64,000 nt of DNA. It comes from Mixta intestinalis (lineage in GTDB: Bacteria; Pseudomonadota; Gammaproteobacteria; Enterobacterales; Enterobacteriaceae). Position 1 is the first letter of the stretch. Each line of letters starts with the position of its first letter. The notes under the pieces were generated by a model. It was not told where the DNA came from and searched no databases. It was given only the letters and a program-made list of their open reading frames with translations. This document shows, in pieces, positions 41,071 to 49,539 of this stretch. Position numbers and translations under genes: made by a program. The stretch spans positions 558,001 to 622,000 of the forward strand of contig NZ_CP028271.1 of NCBI RefSeq assembly GCF_009914055.1, read 5' to 3'.

Positions 41071-41271
41071 ATGTATTCTGTTTATCCCCTGCCTAAAATT
41101 ATCCTGCGTCGCACGGCCGTTGTACTTATTGGCCTGTTGGCGCTACCCATAATGATTTTCCGCCCCGACAGAGCGCGTTTTTACAGCTATCTGCACCGTG
41201 TCTGGAGTAAGACCAGCAGCAAGCCCGTCTGGCTGGCCCAGGCGGAAGCGGCGGGCGGAGACTTCTACTAA
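41071..41271 (+). CDS. ybfA: DUF2517 membrane protein YbfA
   Basis: Small protein of unknown function, 66 residues, with one membrane segment (about residues 11-30, IILRRTAVVLIGLLALPIMI) and the conserved soluble tail DRARFYSYLHRVWSKTS-KPVW, nearly identical to E. coli YbfA. The ribosome binding site is AGGAGG. In E. coli it lies beside the start of the kdp operon; here it flanks kdpE, marking both edges of the missing kdpFABCD segment. Confidence 0.9.
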   Translation: MYSVYPLPKIILRRTAVVLIGLLALPIMIFRPDRARFYSYLHRVWSKTSSKPVWLAQAEAAGGDFY

Positions 41272-41335
41272 ACTGGCAATTAAGGCCAGGGATTGATCAG
41301 CAATCTAATCACAGATAGCGTTTGCTATCCCGATA

Positions 41336-41363
41336 AATCCTGCCGAGCGGCGGGATTTTTTTT
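41336..41363 (+). terminator. Terminator after ybfA
   Basis: Stem AATCCTGCCG / CGGCGGGATT (one G:U) with loop AG followed by eight T residues, 65 bases past the ybfA stop. Confidence 0.8.
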
Positions 41364-41391
41364 GCCTTCTGTTCCGGTGTCACTGGATTTT

Positions 41392-41406
41392 AAGTGCGTT
41401 GCACTT
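41392..41406. repeat. Short perfect inverted repeat upstream of ybgA
   Basis: AAGTGC-GTT-GCACTT, 6-base arms, about 20 bases before the larger repeat. It may be part of the promoter control region; no known regulator is assigned. Confidence 0.35.
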
Positions 41407-41426
41407 GGGCTTCAGCTAAACTAAAA

Positions 41427-41455
41427 CTTATACAAAGTTTTTGGAGTTGTACAAG
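41427..41455. promoter_or_regulatory. Inverted repeat of MerR-family type in front of ybgA-phr
   Basis: CTTATACAA, 11 bases, TTGTACAAG: 9-base arms with one mismatch, ending two bases before the start codon at 41457. TGTACA half-sites spaced by about 12 bases are recognised by MerR-family regulators of the MlrA/BluR and LitR/CarH type. The spacer contains the Shine-Dalgarno TTGGAG, so the site could act at the promoter or, as an RNA hairpin, at translation. Confidence 0.5.
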
Positions 41456-41456
41456 T

Positions 41457-42410
41457 ATGAGCGAAAAAATACCGGTAGGAATCAGCGCCTGTTTATTGGG
41501 AGAAAGCGTGCGTTTCGACGGCGGTCATAAACGACTGGCTTTCGCCGCTGAACAACTCGCTCCCTATGTGCGCTATGAACCGATCTGCCCGGAAATGGCG
41601 ATCGGATTACCGACGCCGCGTCCGGCGTTGCGGCTGGTGAAAAAGCAGGATGAGGTTGCACTTTGCTTCAGCAAAACCGGCGGCGAAGAGATCACCGCGC
41701 AGATGCGTGAGTTTGCCGCGCATAAGGTCAGCGGTCTGCATCATCTGTGCGGCTATATTCTCTGTGCTAAATCCCCCAGCTGCGGCATGGAGCGGGTACG
41801 CGTATACGAACCTGACAGTAACAACAATCGTAAAGAGGGTATCGGTATCTTCGCCGAAGCGCTGCAACGCGAAATGCCCTGGTTACCGATGGAAGAAGAT
41901 GGGCGTCTGCATGATGATGTGCTGCGGGAAAATTTTGTCGGCCGGATCTATGCCCTGCATGAGTTTAATCAGATGTGGCGTCAGGGATTGACGGCGCACG
42001 GCCTGATCGCTTTTCACACACGCTATAAGCTGCTGCTGCTGGCCCATTCACAGCCGGAGTATCGTGAGATGGGACGCTTCGTTGCGGCAATGAACAGTTA
42101 TCCTTCGCTTGAAGCGTACGCAACGGAATACCGTAATCGCCTGATGGCGCTGATGGCGCATCGCGCCACGCGTAATAATCACACTAACGTTTTGATGCAC
42201 GTTCAGGGTTATTTTCGTCGCCAGCTCTCTTCCACCCAGCGTCAGGAACTGGCTTCACTGATCGATCGTTATCGTCAGGGCTTACAGCCGCTGCTGGCGC
42301 CGATTACGCTGCTTAAACACTATATGAAAGAGTATCCGCACGAATGGCTGGCGCAACAGCGTTATTTTGAGCCTTACCCGGAAGCGCTGCGTTTACGCTA
42401 CGGTCGTTGA
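41457..42410 (+). CDS. ybgA: YbgA-like protein with DUF523 and DUF1722 domains
   Basis: Cytoplasmic protein of unknown function, 317 residues from ATG 41457. The N-terminal half is a DUF523 domain (GISACLLGESVRFDGGHKR, CPEMAIGLPTPR, cysteines in CGYILCAKSPSCG that could bind a metal cluster) and the C-terminal half DUF1722 (FHTRYKLLLLAHSQPEY... LLKHYMKEYPHEWLAQQRYFEPYP). E. coli YbgA has only the DUF1722 part, about 169 residues. It is followed at 17 bases by phr, suggesting a role linked to photoreactivation or light response. Confidence 0.9.
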   Translation: MSEKIPVGISACLLGESVRFDGGHKRLAFAAEQLAPYVRYEPICPEMAIGLPTPRPALRLVKKQDEVALCFSKTGGEEITAQMREFAAHKVSGLHHLCGYILCAKSPSCGMERVRVYEPDSNNNRKEGIGIFAEALQREMPWLPMEEDGRLHDDVLRENFVGRIYALHEFNQMWRQGLTAHGLIAFHTRYKLLLLAHSQPEYREMGRFVAAMNSYPSLEAYATEYRNRLMALMAHRATRNNHTNVLMHVQGYFRRQLSSTQRQELASLIDRYRQGLQPLLAPITLLKHYMKEYPHEWLAQQRYFEPYPEALRLRYGR

Positions 42411-42426
42411 TCGCTCAGGAGAACCT

Positions 42427-43872
42427 ATGACCACCCATCTGGTCTGGCTGCGCAACGATCTGCGCATCAACGATAACAGCGCGCTCTGGGCAGCCTGCCG
42501 TGCGCGCCATGCCCGCGTGATTGCGTTGTTTATCGCCACGCCGCAGCAGTGGCATCAGCATAATATGGCACCGCGTCAGGCGGAATATATCTGGCGTAGC
42601 CTGCAACAGCTACAGCAAAGCCTGACGGAAAAGGGGATCGCGCTGCACTATCATCAGTGTGATGACTTCACCGCCTCCGTTAGCTACCTGCAAGATTTCT
42701 GTCACGAACAGCAGGTTGATGCGCTGTTTTACAACTATCAGTATGAATTTAACGAACGCGAACGGGATGCCGCCGTTGAGCGTCGGCTCACTGAGCAGGG
42801 CGTGACGGTGCAGGGGTTTGACGACAGCGTCCTGTTGCCGCCGGGCAGCGTCAGAACCGGCAATAATGAAGCGTATAAAGTCTTTACGCCGTTCAGCAAA
42901 GCGTATCGCAAGCGTCTGCGTGCCGGGCTGCCAGAGTGTCTGTCGGCACCGCAGGCGCGTGCAGAAACGCCGCTAACAACATTACTACCGCTGTCACCTT
43001 TTGACTATCCGCGTGAATCGTTTGATGAGCAGCTATTTCCCGTTGGCGAAGCCGCCGCGCTACAGCGCCTGCGCGCTTTCTGTCGTCAGCCGGTGCTGGA
43101 TTATCCGGCGCAGCGTGATTACCCCGCGCTGGAGGGCACCAGCAGGCTTTCTGTGTGCCTGGCGACCGGCACGCTGTCGCCGCGTCAGTGCTTACATCGT
43201 CTGCTGCGCGAACAGCCGCAGGCGCTGGAGGAAGGGCAGGCCAGCGTCTGGCTGAATGAGCTAATCTGGCGTGATTTTTACCGCCACCTGCTGGTTGCGT
43301 TTCCAAAGCTGTGTAAAAACCAGCCTTTTGCGGCCTGGACGAAAAAATTAGCCTGGCAGCAGCGGCCCGAGCAGTTTGACGCCTGGTGCCAGGGGAAAAC
43401 CGGCTATCCCATTGTTGATGCTGCGATGCGTCAGCTAAACGCCACCGGCTGGATGCACAATCGCCTGCGCATGATCGCCGCCAGCTTTCTGATTAAGGAT
43501 CTGCAAATCGACTGGCGGCTGGGCGAGCGCTATTTTATGTCGGTACTGATCGATGGCGATCTGGCCGCCAACAACGGCGGCTGGCAGTGGTCCGCCTCTA
43601 CCGGCACCGATGCCGTTCCCTGGTTTCGTATTTTTAATCCCACCACTCAGGGCGAGCGCTTTGACGCACAGGGTGAATTTATCCGCCGCTGGCTGCCGGA
43701 GCTGGCGGCGGTGCCCGATAAAGTGATTCATCATCCGCATGACTGGGCAAAGAAAAATCATCAACGGCTCGATTATCCGCTGCCAATCGTGGAACATAAG
43801 GCGGCAAGAGAGCAAACCCTGGCTATTTTTGAGGCGGCGCGCCAGGCGTCGTCGGTCATATCCCCGGAGTAG
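42427..43872 (+). CDS. phr: Deoxyribodipyrimidine photolyase Phr
   Basis: Light-driven FAD enzyme that splits cyclobutane pyrimidine dimers. The start at 42427 (MTTHLVWLRNDLRINDNSALW) gives 481 residues. The N-terminal photolyase alpha/beta domain is followed by the FAD-binding helical domain with WLNELIWRDFYRHLL, the GYPIVDAAMRQLNATGWMHNRLRM core and DGDLAANNGGWQWSASTGTDA. CPD photolyase of class I is the best match. It is in one operon with ybgA; dtpD, which follows in E. coli, is absent. Confidence 0.96.
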   Translation: MTTHLVWLRNDLRINDNSALWAACRARHARVIALFIATPQQWHQHNMAPRQAEYIWRSLQQLQQSLTEKGIALHYHQCDDFTASVSYLQDFCHEQQVDALFYNYQYEFNERERDAAVERRLTEQGVTVQGFDDSVLLPPGSVRTGNNEAYKVFTPFSKAYRKRLRAGLPECLSAPQARAETPLTTLLPLSPFDYPRESFDEQLFPVGEAAALQRLRAFCRQPVLDYPAQRDYPALEGTSRLSVCLATGTLSPRQCLHRLLREQPQALEEGQASVWLNELIWRDFYRHLLVAFPKLCKNQPFAAWTKKLAWQQRPEQFDAWCQGKTGYPIVDAAMRQLNATGWMHNRLRMIAASFLIKDLQIDWRLGERYFMSVLIDGDLAANNGGWQWSASTGTDAVPWFRIFNPTTQGERFDAQGEFIRRWLPELAAVPDKVIHHPHDWAKKNHQRLDYPLPIVEHKAAREQTLAIFEAARQASSVISPE

Positions 43873-43876
43873 GTGA

Positions 43877-44620
43877 ATGAATAACTTTGAACTGGAGCAG
43901 ATCGTTAACCAACAGCTTAACAGTGCCGCCTTCAGCGACTACGCGCCCAACGGTTTGCAGGTTGAAGGCCGCGCAGAGGTAAGGAAGATCGTGACCGGCG
44001 TCACCGCCTGCCAGGCGCTGCTGGATGAAGCGGTGCGGCTGGAAGCGGATGCGGTAATGGTGCATCACGGCTATTTCTGGAAAAACGAGGCACCGGCGAT
44101 TAAAGGCATGAAGCGCCGCCGCCTGCGCACGCTGCTGGCGAATGATATCAATCTCTACGGCTGGCACCTGCCGCTGGATGCGCACCCGCAGCTGGGCAAC
44201 AACGCGCAGCTGGCACAGGCGCTGGGTATTACCGTTCAGGGCGAGATTCAGCCGCTGGTGCCGTGGGGCGAACTGGCGCAGGCGCTAAGTGGAGAAGCAC
44301 TGGCTGCGCGTATCGCTGAGGTGCTGGGGCGTCAGCCGCTCCACTGTGGCGACACCGCGCCGCAGCAGATTCGCCGTGTTGCCTGGTGCAGCGGCGGCGG
44401 TCAGGGCTTTATCGACAGCGCGGCGGCGTTTGGCGTGGATGCCTTTATCACCGGCGAGGTTTCAGAGCAAACTATCCACAGCGCCAGAGAGAATGGTCTG
44501 CACTTTTTCGCAGCGGGGCATCACGCCACGGAGCGCGGCGGCATTCGTGCGCTGGGCGAATGGCTGGTCGCGCATTATCGGCTGGATGTCACCTTTATCG
44601 ACATCGATAATCCCGCCTGA
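43877..44620 (+). CDS. ybgI: NIF3-family metal-binding protein YbgI
   Basis: Conserved protein of unclear role (GTP cyclohydrolase type 2-like family), 247 residues. NIF3 motifs include YAPNGLQVEGR, VMVHHGYFWKN and GWHLPLDAHPQLGNNAQLA with histidines that bind a di-metal site, and the C-terminal FFAAGHHATERGGIRALGEWL. Starts 4 bases after phr, so it probably belongs to the same transcript. A 9-base hairpin lies at 44639-44660. Confidence 0.95.
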   Translation: MNNFELEQIVNQQLNSAAFSDYAPNGLQVEGRAEVRKIVTGVTACQALLDEAVRLEADAVMVHHGYFWKNEAPAIKGMKRRRLRTLLANDINLYGWHLPLDAHPQLGNNAQLAQALGITVQGEIQPLVPWGELAQALSGEALAARIAEVLGRQPLHCGDTAPQQIRRVAWCSGGGQGFIDSAAAFGVDAFITGEVSEQTIHSARENGLHFFAAGHHATERGGIRALGEWLVAHYRLDVTFIDIDNPA

Positions 44621-44638
44621 AAAAACGTCTTTTCACCT

Positions 44639-44660
44639 GCGACGGGATGCTTCCCGTCGC
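44639..44660 (+). repeat. Hairpin after ybgI
   Basis: Perfect 9-base stem GCGACGGGA / TCCCGTCGC with loop TGCT, without a T-run; a 3' end stabiliser or weak terminator of the ybgA-phr-ybgI unit. Confidence 0.5.
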
Positions 44661-44691
44661 CATATCTGCGTCACATCCTCGCTCAAATTGG

Positions 44692-44720
44692 TTGACACTC
44701 TTGTAGCATCACCGCATAAC
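44692..44720 (+). promoter_or_regulatory. Promoter of the pxpB operon
   Basis: Consensus -35 TTGACA (44692-44697), 17-base spacer, -10-like CATAAC (44715-44720), 53 bases before the TTG start of pxpB. It gives the 5-oxoproline genes their own transcript. Confidence 0.65.
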
Positions 44721-44772
44721 TATTTGTTCAAAATGAATAAGTCACGCAGTTTGTGATGTCAGGAGGTGTGTT

Positions 44773-45429
44773 TTGCAACGAGCACGTTGTTACCTGCTGG
44801 GGGAACGCGCGGTCGTGCTTGAGCTGGAACCGCCCGTTTCGTTGCTCAGCCAGCAGCGAATTTGGGGATTAACGCAGCGCCTGCGCGACTATCCGCAGGT
44901 GCTGGAAGCGATCCCCGGAATGAATAATCTGACGGTAGTGCTGCGCGATCCACAGCAGCAGGCGCTGGATGCGATTGAACGTCTGCAACGCTGGTGGGAA
45001 GAGAGCGAGGCCGCCGTGCCTGAGTCACGCCATGTCGCTATTCCGGTTATTTATGGCGGCGAGGCGGGGCCGGATCTGGCCGCGGTGGCGCGCCACTGCC
45101 AGATGTCGCCGCAGCAGCTGGTTGAGGCGCACGCCGCCGTTGACTATGTGGTTTATTTTATCGGCTTTCAGCCTGGTTTCCCCTATCTGGGTGGACTGGA
45201 CAGCCGCCTGCACGCCCCACGTCGCGATGTACCACGCGTGCTGGTACCTGCCGGTTCGGTAGGCATCGGTGGCAGCCAAACCGGTATCTATCCTTTAGCG
45301 TCTCCCGGCGGCTGGCAGCTACTGGGGCGCACCACGCTGGCGCTGTTTAATCCGCAGCATCAGCCACCGACGCTGCTGCGTCCCGGTGATAGCGTGCGAT
45401 TTGTGCCGCAGAAGGAGGGCGTATGCTGA
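44773..45429 (+). CDS. pxpB: 5-oxoprolinase subunit PxpB
   Basis: Part of the PxpABC complex that hydrolyses 5-oxoproline to glutamate with ATP. The 218-residue KipI-type protein begins MQRARCYLLGERAVVLELEPPV from a TTG start, as in E. coli, with AGGAGG upstream. Conserved GFQPGFPYLGGLD and VPAGSVGIGGSQTGIYPLASPGGW stretches are intact. It overlaps pxpC by 7 bases. Confidence 0.96.
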   Translation: MQRARCYLLGERAVVLELEPPVSLLSQQRIWGLTQRLRDYPQVLEAIPGMNNLTVVLRDPQQQALDAIERLQRWWEESEAAVPESRHVAIPVIYGGEAGPDLAAVARHCQMSPQQLVEAHAAVDYVVYFIGFQPGFPYLGGLDSRLHAPRRDVPRVLVPAGSVGIGGSQTGIYPLASPGGWQLLGRTTLALFNPQHQPPTLLRPGDSVRFVPQKEGVC

Positions 45430-46355
45430 AAATTATTCGTGCCGGTATGCATACCACGCTACAGGATAACGGGCGCAGCGGCTGGCGTCAGTTTGGTATC
45501 AGCAGCGGCGGGGTGCTGGATGAACCGGCGATGCGCACCGCGAATCTGCTGGTTGGCAATGCACAATCGCAGGCGGTGCTGGAGATTACGCTGGGCCAGT
45601 TTTGCGCCGAGTTTGGGCGCGACGGCTGGTTTGCGCTGACCGGCGCGGGCTGTAACGCCGAGCTGGACGGACGTCCTGTCTGGACCGGCTGGCGGCATGC
45701 GGTAAAAAAAGGGCAACGGCTGACGCTCGCCATGCCGGTGCGCGGCATGCGCAGCTATCTGGCGATTGATGGCGGTTTTGCCGTCGAGCCGCTACTTGAT
45801 TCATGTAGCACCGATCTGAAGGCCGCTTTCGGCGGCTGGCAGGGGCGCAGTTTACAGGATGGCGACAGGCTGCCGCTGGCCGTGCCGGAGCGCCAGTTAA
45901 CCCGCCCGGCCGGGGTGCGCCAGCTGCTGTGGGGCAATCGCCTGCGTGCGCTACCCGGTCCGGAATACCATGAGTTCAGTCACGAGTCACAGGAAGCCTT
46001 CTGGCGCATCTCGTGGCGGCTCGATCCGCAAAGTAACCGCATGGGCTACCGCTTACAGGGGCGACCGCTGACGCGCAACAGCCGCCGTGAACTGCTTTCG
46101 CACGGTTTGCTGCCCGGCGTTATCCAGGTGCCGCATAGCGGTCAGCCGATTGTGCTGATGGCCGATGCACAAACTACCGGCGGCTATCCACGTATCGCCT
46201 GCGTGATCGAAGCCGATCTTTATCATTTGGCGCAGATCCGCCTGGGTGAGCCGATCCATTTTATTCACTGCACGCTGGAGGAAGCGCTACAGGCGAAGCA
46301 GCAACAGCAGCAGGTTATCGCACGCATAGCATGGGGACTGGAAAATGAAAATTGA
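45423..46355 (+). CDS. pxpC: 5-oxoprolinase subunit PxpC
   Basis: KipA/allophanate-hydrolase-subunit-2-type partner of PxpB, 310 residues. Motifs include HTTLQDNGRSGWRQFGISSGG, DEPAMRTANLLVGN and the C-terminal GGYPRIACVIEADLYHLAQIRLGEPI. It overlaps pxpB by 7 and pxpA by 11 bases, pointing to coupled translation of the complex. Confidence 0.96.
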   Translation: MLKIIRAGMHTTLQDNGRSGWRQFGISSGGVLDEPAMRTANLLVGNAQSQAVLEITLGQFCAEFGRDGWFALTGAGCNAELDGRPVWTGWRHAVKKGQRLTLAMPVRGMRSYLAIDGGFAVEPLLDSCSTDLKAAFGGWQGRSLQDGDRLPLAVPERQLTRPAGVRQLLWGNRLRALPGPEYHEFSHESQEAFWRISWRLDPQSNRMGYRLQGRPLTRNSRRELLSHGLLPGVIQVPHSGQPIVLMADAQTTGGYPRIACVIEADLYHLAQIRLGEPIHFIHCTLEEALQAKQQQQQVIARIAWGLENEN

Positions 46356-47085
46356 TTTAAACGCTGACTTAGGCGAAGGGTGCGCCAGCGATCGCGAACT
46401 GTTACAGCTGGTCAGCTCCGCCAATATCGCCTGTGGTTTTCATGCGGGTGACGCGCAGACCATGCTGCAGTCGGTGCGCTGGGCGCTGGAGTATGGTGTC
46501 GCCATCGGCGCGCATCCCGCCTTTCCCGATCGGGAAAACTTTGGGCGCAGCGCGATGCAGCTACCGCCGGAAACCGTTTACGCCCAGATGCTGTATCAAA
46601 TTGGTGCGCTCAAGGCGCTGGCGGAAAGCGAAGGGGGGCAGCTGACGCACGTTAAACCGCACGGGATGCTCTATAACCAGGCGGCGCGTGATGCGCAGCT
46701 GGCGGATGCTATCGCCAGAGCGGTCAAAGCGGTGGATGCGAGCCTGCTACTGGTGGGGCTGGCAGGCAGCGAATCGATACGCGCCGCGCAGCATTATGGG
46801 TTGCGCACGCGTGAAGAAGTGTTTGCCGATCGCGGCTATCAGGCCGACGGTTCGCTGGTGCCGCGCGGTCAGGCGGGAGCGATGATCGAAGAAGAGGAAC
46901 AGGCCATTTCTCGTACGCTTGGCATGGTGCAGCATGGCAAAGTCGAAAGCGTAACGGGGGAATGGGTAGCGCTGCGGGCGCAAACCGTTTGCCTGCACGG
47001 CGACGGTCTCCATGCGCTCGCCTTTGCCCGTCGGCTGCGCGCCGCCTTTGCCGCGCAGCACATTTTAGTCAGCAGTGACGTCTGA
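46345..47085 (+). CDS. pxpA: 5-oxoprolinase subunit PxpA (LamB/YcsF family)
   Basis: 246-residue subunit of the 5-oxoprolinase complex, with the YcsF signature IDLNADLGEGCASDRELL, SSANIACGFHAGDAQTM and HVKPHGMLYNQ. It supplies polar catalytic residues of the deformed TIM-barrel family. It is followed after 41 bases, including a small CCCGGT/ACCGGG hairpin (47093-47108), by the transporter genes. Confidence 0.96.
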   Translation: MKIDLNADLGEGCASDRELLQLVSSANIACGFHAGDAQTMLQSVRWALEYGVAIGAHPAFPDRENFGRSAMQLPPETVYAQMLYQIGALKALAESEGGQLTHVKPHGMLYNQAARDAQLADAIARAVKAVDASLLLVGLAGSESIRAAQHYGLRTREEVFADRGYQADGSLVPRGQAGAMIEEEEQAISRTLGMVQHGKVESVTGEWVALRAQTVCLHGDGLHALAFARRLRAAFAAQHILVSSDV

Positions 47086-47126
47086 CCATTATCCCGGTTC
47101 GCACCGGGAATTTTACAGGAGAAATT

Positions 47127-47855
47127 ATGCAACCTCTGGTTAATCTTTGGCCGTTGCTTGGCATCGCCGCCATCGTTATCGGTTTCCTGCTTCGTTTTAA
47201 TCCGGTACTGGTGGTGGTTATCGCAGGCGGCGTGACCGGCGTAGCGGCGCATATGCCGCTGATGGATATCCTGGAAAAACTGGGTTCCGGTTTCCTGAAT
47301 ACGCGCAATCTGCCGTTTATTCTGCTACTGCCGCTGGCGGTTATCGGCCTGCTGGAACGGCACGGGCTTAAAGAGCGCGCACAGGCATGGATCGCAACCA
47401 TTAAAACCGCCACCGCCGGACGTCTGTTGACGATTTATCTACTGGTGCGCGAAGTAACGGCGGCGCTGGGCTTAACCAGCCTGGGTGGACATCCGCAAAT
47501 GGTGCGCCCGCTGCTGGCACCGATGGCGGAAGGGGCGACGGAAAACCGCTACGGCGATCTGCCAGATTCGGTGCGCTATCGTCTGCGCGCCATGTCTGCC
47601 GCTACCGATAATGTCGGGCTGTTTTTTGGCGAGGATATTTTTGTCGCCTTCGGCGCGATTATCTTTATGCACAATTTTATGCTGGAGTCGGGCGGTATTC
47701 AGACCGAACCCCTGCATATCGCGCTCTGGGGCATTCCCACGGCGGTGTGCGCCTTTATTATTCATGCGCTGCGTCTGCGACGGCTGGATAAGAAACTGGC
47801 GGCAGAACTGAGCGCGCTGAATCAGGCGGCCCTGCAACAGAAAGGAGGTCGCTAA
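47127..47855 (+). CDS. DUF969 membrane protein, probable 5-oxoproline transporter subunit
   Basis: 242-residue inner-membrane protein with about six membrane segments (for example LWPLLGIAAIVIGFLLRF and LPFILLLPLAVIGLL). The DUF969 family is consistently found beside DUF979 and PxpABC or Pcp genes and is assigned as one half of a 5-oxoproline transporter; direct transport data were not recalled. CAGGAG ribosome binding site. Its stop overlaps the DUF979 start by one base. Confidence 0.8.
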   Translation: MQPLVNLWPLLGIAAIVIGFLLRFNPVLVVVIAGGVTGVAAHMPLMDILEKLGSGFLNTRNLPFILLLPLAVIGLLERHGLKERAQAWIATIKTATAGRLLTIYLLVREVTAALGLTSLGGHPQMVRPLLAPMAEGATENRYGDLPDSVRYRLRAMSAATDNVGLFFGEDIFVAFGAIIFMHNFMLESGGIQTEPLHIALWGIPTAVCAFIIHALRLRRLDKKLAAELSALNQAALQQKGGR

Positions 47856-48871
47856 TGTTTCAGCAACAATATCTGTTCTATCTGGCGGGTCTGATTCTGC
47901 TGGTAGTGGCGCTGATGTCGTGGCGCGATAAGGCGAATCCGCGCCGTTTAACCACCGGCCTGTTCTGGGGGCTGTATGCGCTGATCTTTTTTGTGGGTGA
48001 CTGGGCTTATCAGCTGGCGGAACAGTTCAGCGCCAGCCGCGAGTCAGGCGCGCGTGGGCTACATATTGCTATCGGCGTGCTGGTGGTGGTGATGGCCTTG
48101 CTGGCGGGCTGCGGTGGCGTGCGTCTCGGACGTTATCATCAGCGCAGTGAAGAAGAGCGTCAGCAGAGCGCCAGGCGTCTCGGTGGGCGTCTGTTTTACC
48201 CGGCGCTGGCTATTCCGCTGGTTACCGTGGCGGGCGTACTGGCCTTTAACCATTTGCCCGGTCTGCAACAGGCGGTATTTGGTGACGGCAATCATGCCAC
48301 GCTGATTACGCTCTTTTCTATGACCATCGGCTGCTTTATCGGCTGGCTGCTGGCGTTGAAAATGAGCCGCGAAAGTCCGGCACAGTCGATGCAGGAGGCG
48401 CGCCGTCTGCTGGATGCCATTGGCTGGGCGTTTATTTTACCGCAGATCCTCGCCACGCTTGGCCTGCTGTTTACCAGCGCAGGAGTGGGCACCGCAATTG
48501 CTCATTTAACCTCGCACTATCTGGCGGTTGATAACCGTTTTATCGCCGTCGCCGTTTTTGTACTGGGTATGGCCTTGCTCACCATGATTATGGGTAACGC
48601 TTTCGCCGCTTTTCCGATTATTACCGCAGGCGTTGGGATTCCAATTCTGGTGTTACAGCACGGCGGCAACCCGGCGGTGATGGCGGCGATCGGCATGTTT
48701 TCCGGCTATTGCGGGACATTGATGACGCCGATGGCGGCCAATTTTAACATCGTGCCAGCGGCGCTGCTGGAGCTGCCGGATCGCAACGCGGTAATCAAGA
48801 TTCAGGTGCCGACTGGCGTGCTATTGTTAATTGTTAATGTTTTTCTACTCTATTTTTTAATGTTCCTGTGA
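47855..48871 (+). CDS. DUF979 membrane protein, probable 5-oxoproline transporter subunit
   Basis: 338-residue inner-membrane protein with eight to nine membrane segments, including the long helices FYLAGLILLVVALMSW and AVFVLGMALLTMIMGNAFAAFP. Partner of the DUF969 protein. The C-terminal GYCGTLMTPMAANFNIVPAALLELPDR is a conserved hairpin-type segment of this family. Placed between pxpA and pcp, it fits import of 5-oxoproline. Confidence 0.8.
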   Translation: MFQQQYLFYLAGLILLVVALMSWRDKANPRRLTTGLFWGLYALIFFVGDWAYQLAEQFSASRESGARGLHIAIGVLVVVMALLAGCGGVRLGRYHQRSEEERQQSARRLGGRLFYPALAIPLVTVAGVLAFNHLPGLQQAVFGDGNHATLITLFSMTIGCFIGWLLALKMSRESPAQSMQEARRLLDAIGWAFILPQILATLGLLFTSAGVGTAIAHLTSHYLAVDNRFIAVAVFVLGMALLTMIMGNAFAAFPIITAGVGIPILVLQHGGNPAVMAAIGMFSGYCGTLMTPMAANFNIVPAALLELPDRNAVIKIQVPTGVLLLIVNVFLLYFLMFL

Positions 48872-48879
48872 GGCGATAA

Positions 48880-49527
48880 ATGAAGACAGTGCTGATTACG
48901 GCGTTTGAGCCTTTTAACGGCGAACAGATTAATCCCTCCTGGGAGGCGGTGCGTCAGCTGCATGAACGCATGGTATGCGGATACAGAGTGATGGCGAGGC
49001 AGTTGCCCTGTGCTTTTGGCGATGCGTTAACCGCGCTGTATGCTGAAATGGAGGCGCTGCAACCAGATCTGGTGATTGCCGTAGGGCAGGCGGGGGGACG
49101 CGCCGATATTACCGTCGAACGCATCGGCATTAATATTAACGATGCGCGTATTGCGGATAATAATGGCAACCAGCCGATCGATGAGCCGATTATTCCCGGC
49201 GGCCCGGCCGCCTATTTCGCCACGCTGCCGATCAAAGCGATAGTTGATGGCATACGCGAGGCGGGCATTCCGGCTTCAGTGTCGCAAACTGCGGGCACTT
49301 ACGTGTGTAACCATGTGATGTATGGTCTGTTGCATCGCCTTGCTCAGCAGGATGATAAGGTACGTGGTGGATTTATTCATGTGCCCTACCTTCCGGAGCA
49401 GGCGGTAAAGCATCCCGGTAGCCCCAGCATGGCGGCACAAACCATCATACTGGCACTGGAAATGGCGATTACTATTGCGCTTCGCACCGAACAAGATTTG
49501 CGCCTGGTTGGCGGCGCAACGCACTAA
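48880..49527 (+). CDS. pcp: Pyroglutamyl peptidase I (pyrrolidone-carboxylate peptidase) Pcp
   Basis: Cysteine peptidase that removes N-terminal 5-oxoproline from peptides. The 215-residue C15-family protein has the catalytic triad Glu80 (DITVERIGIN), Cys143 (AGTYVCNHVMYG) and His167 (GFIHVPYLPEQ). The free 5-oxoproline it releases would be hydrolysed by PxpABC. No signal peptide, so it acts in the cytoplasm. It starts 8 bases after the DUF979 gene. Confidence 0.96.
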   Translation: MKTVLITAFEPFNGEQINPSWEAVRQLHERMVCGYRVMARQLPCAFGDALTALYAEMEALQPDLVIAVGQAGGRADITVERIGININDARIADNNGNQPIDEPIIPGGPAAYFATLPIKAIVDGIREAGIPASVSQTAGTYVCNHVMYGLLHRLAQQDDKVRGGFIHVPYLPEQAVKHPGSPSMAAQTIILALEMAITIALRTEQDLRLVGGATH

Positions 49528-49539
49528 CAGGATAATCTT

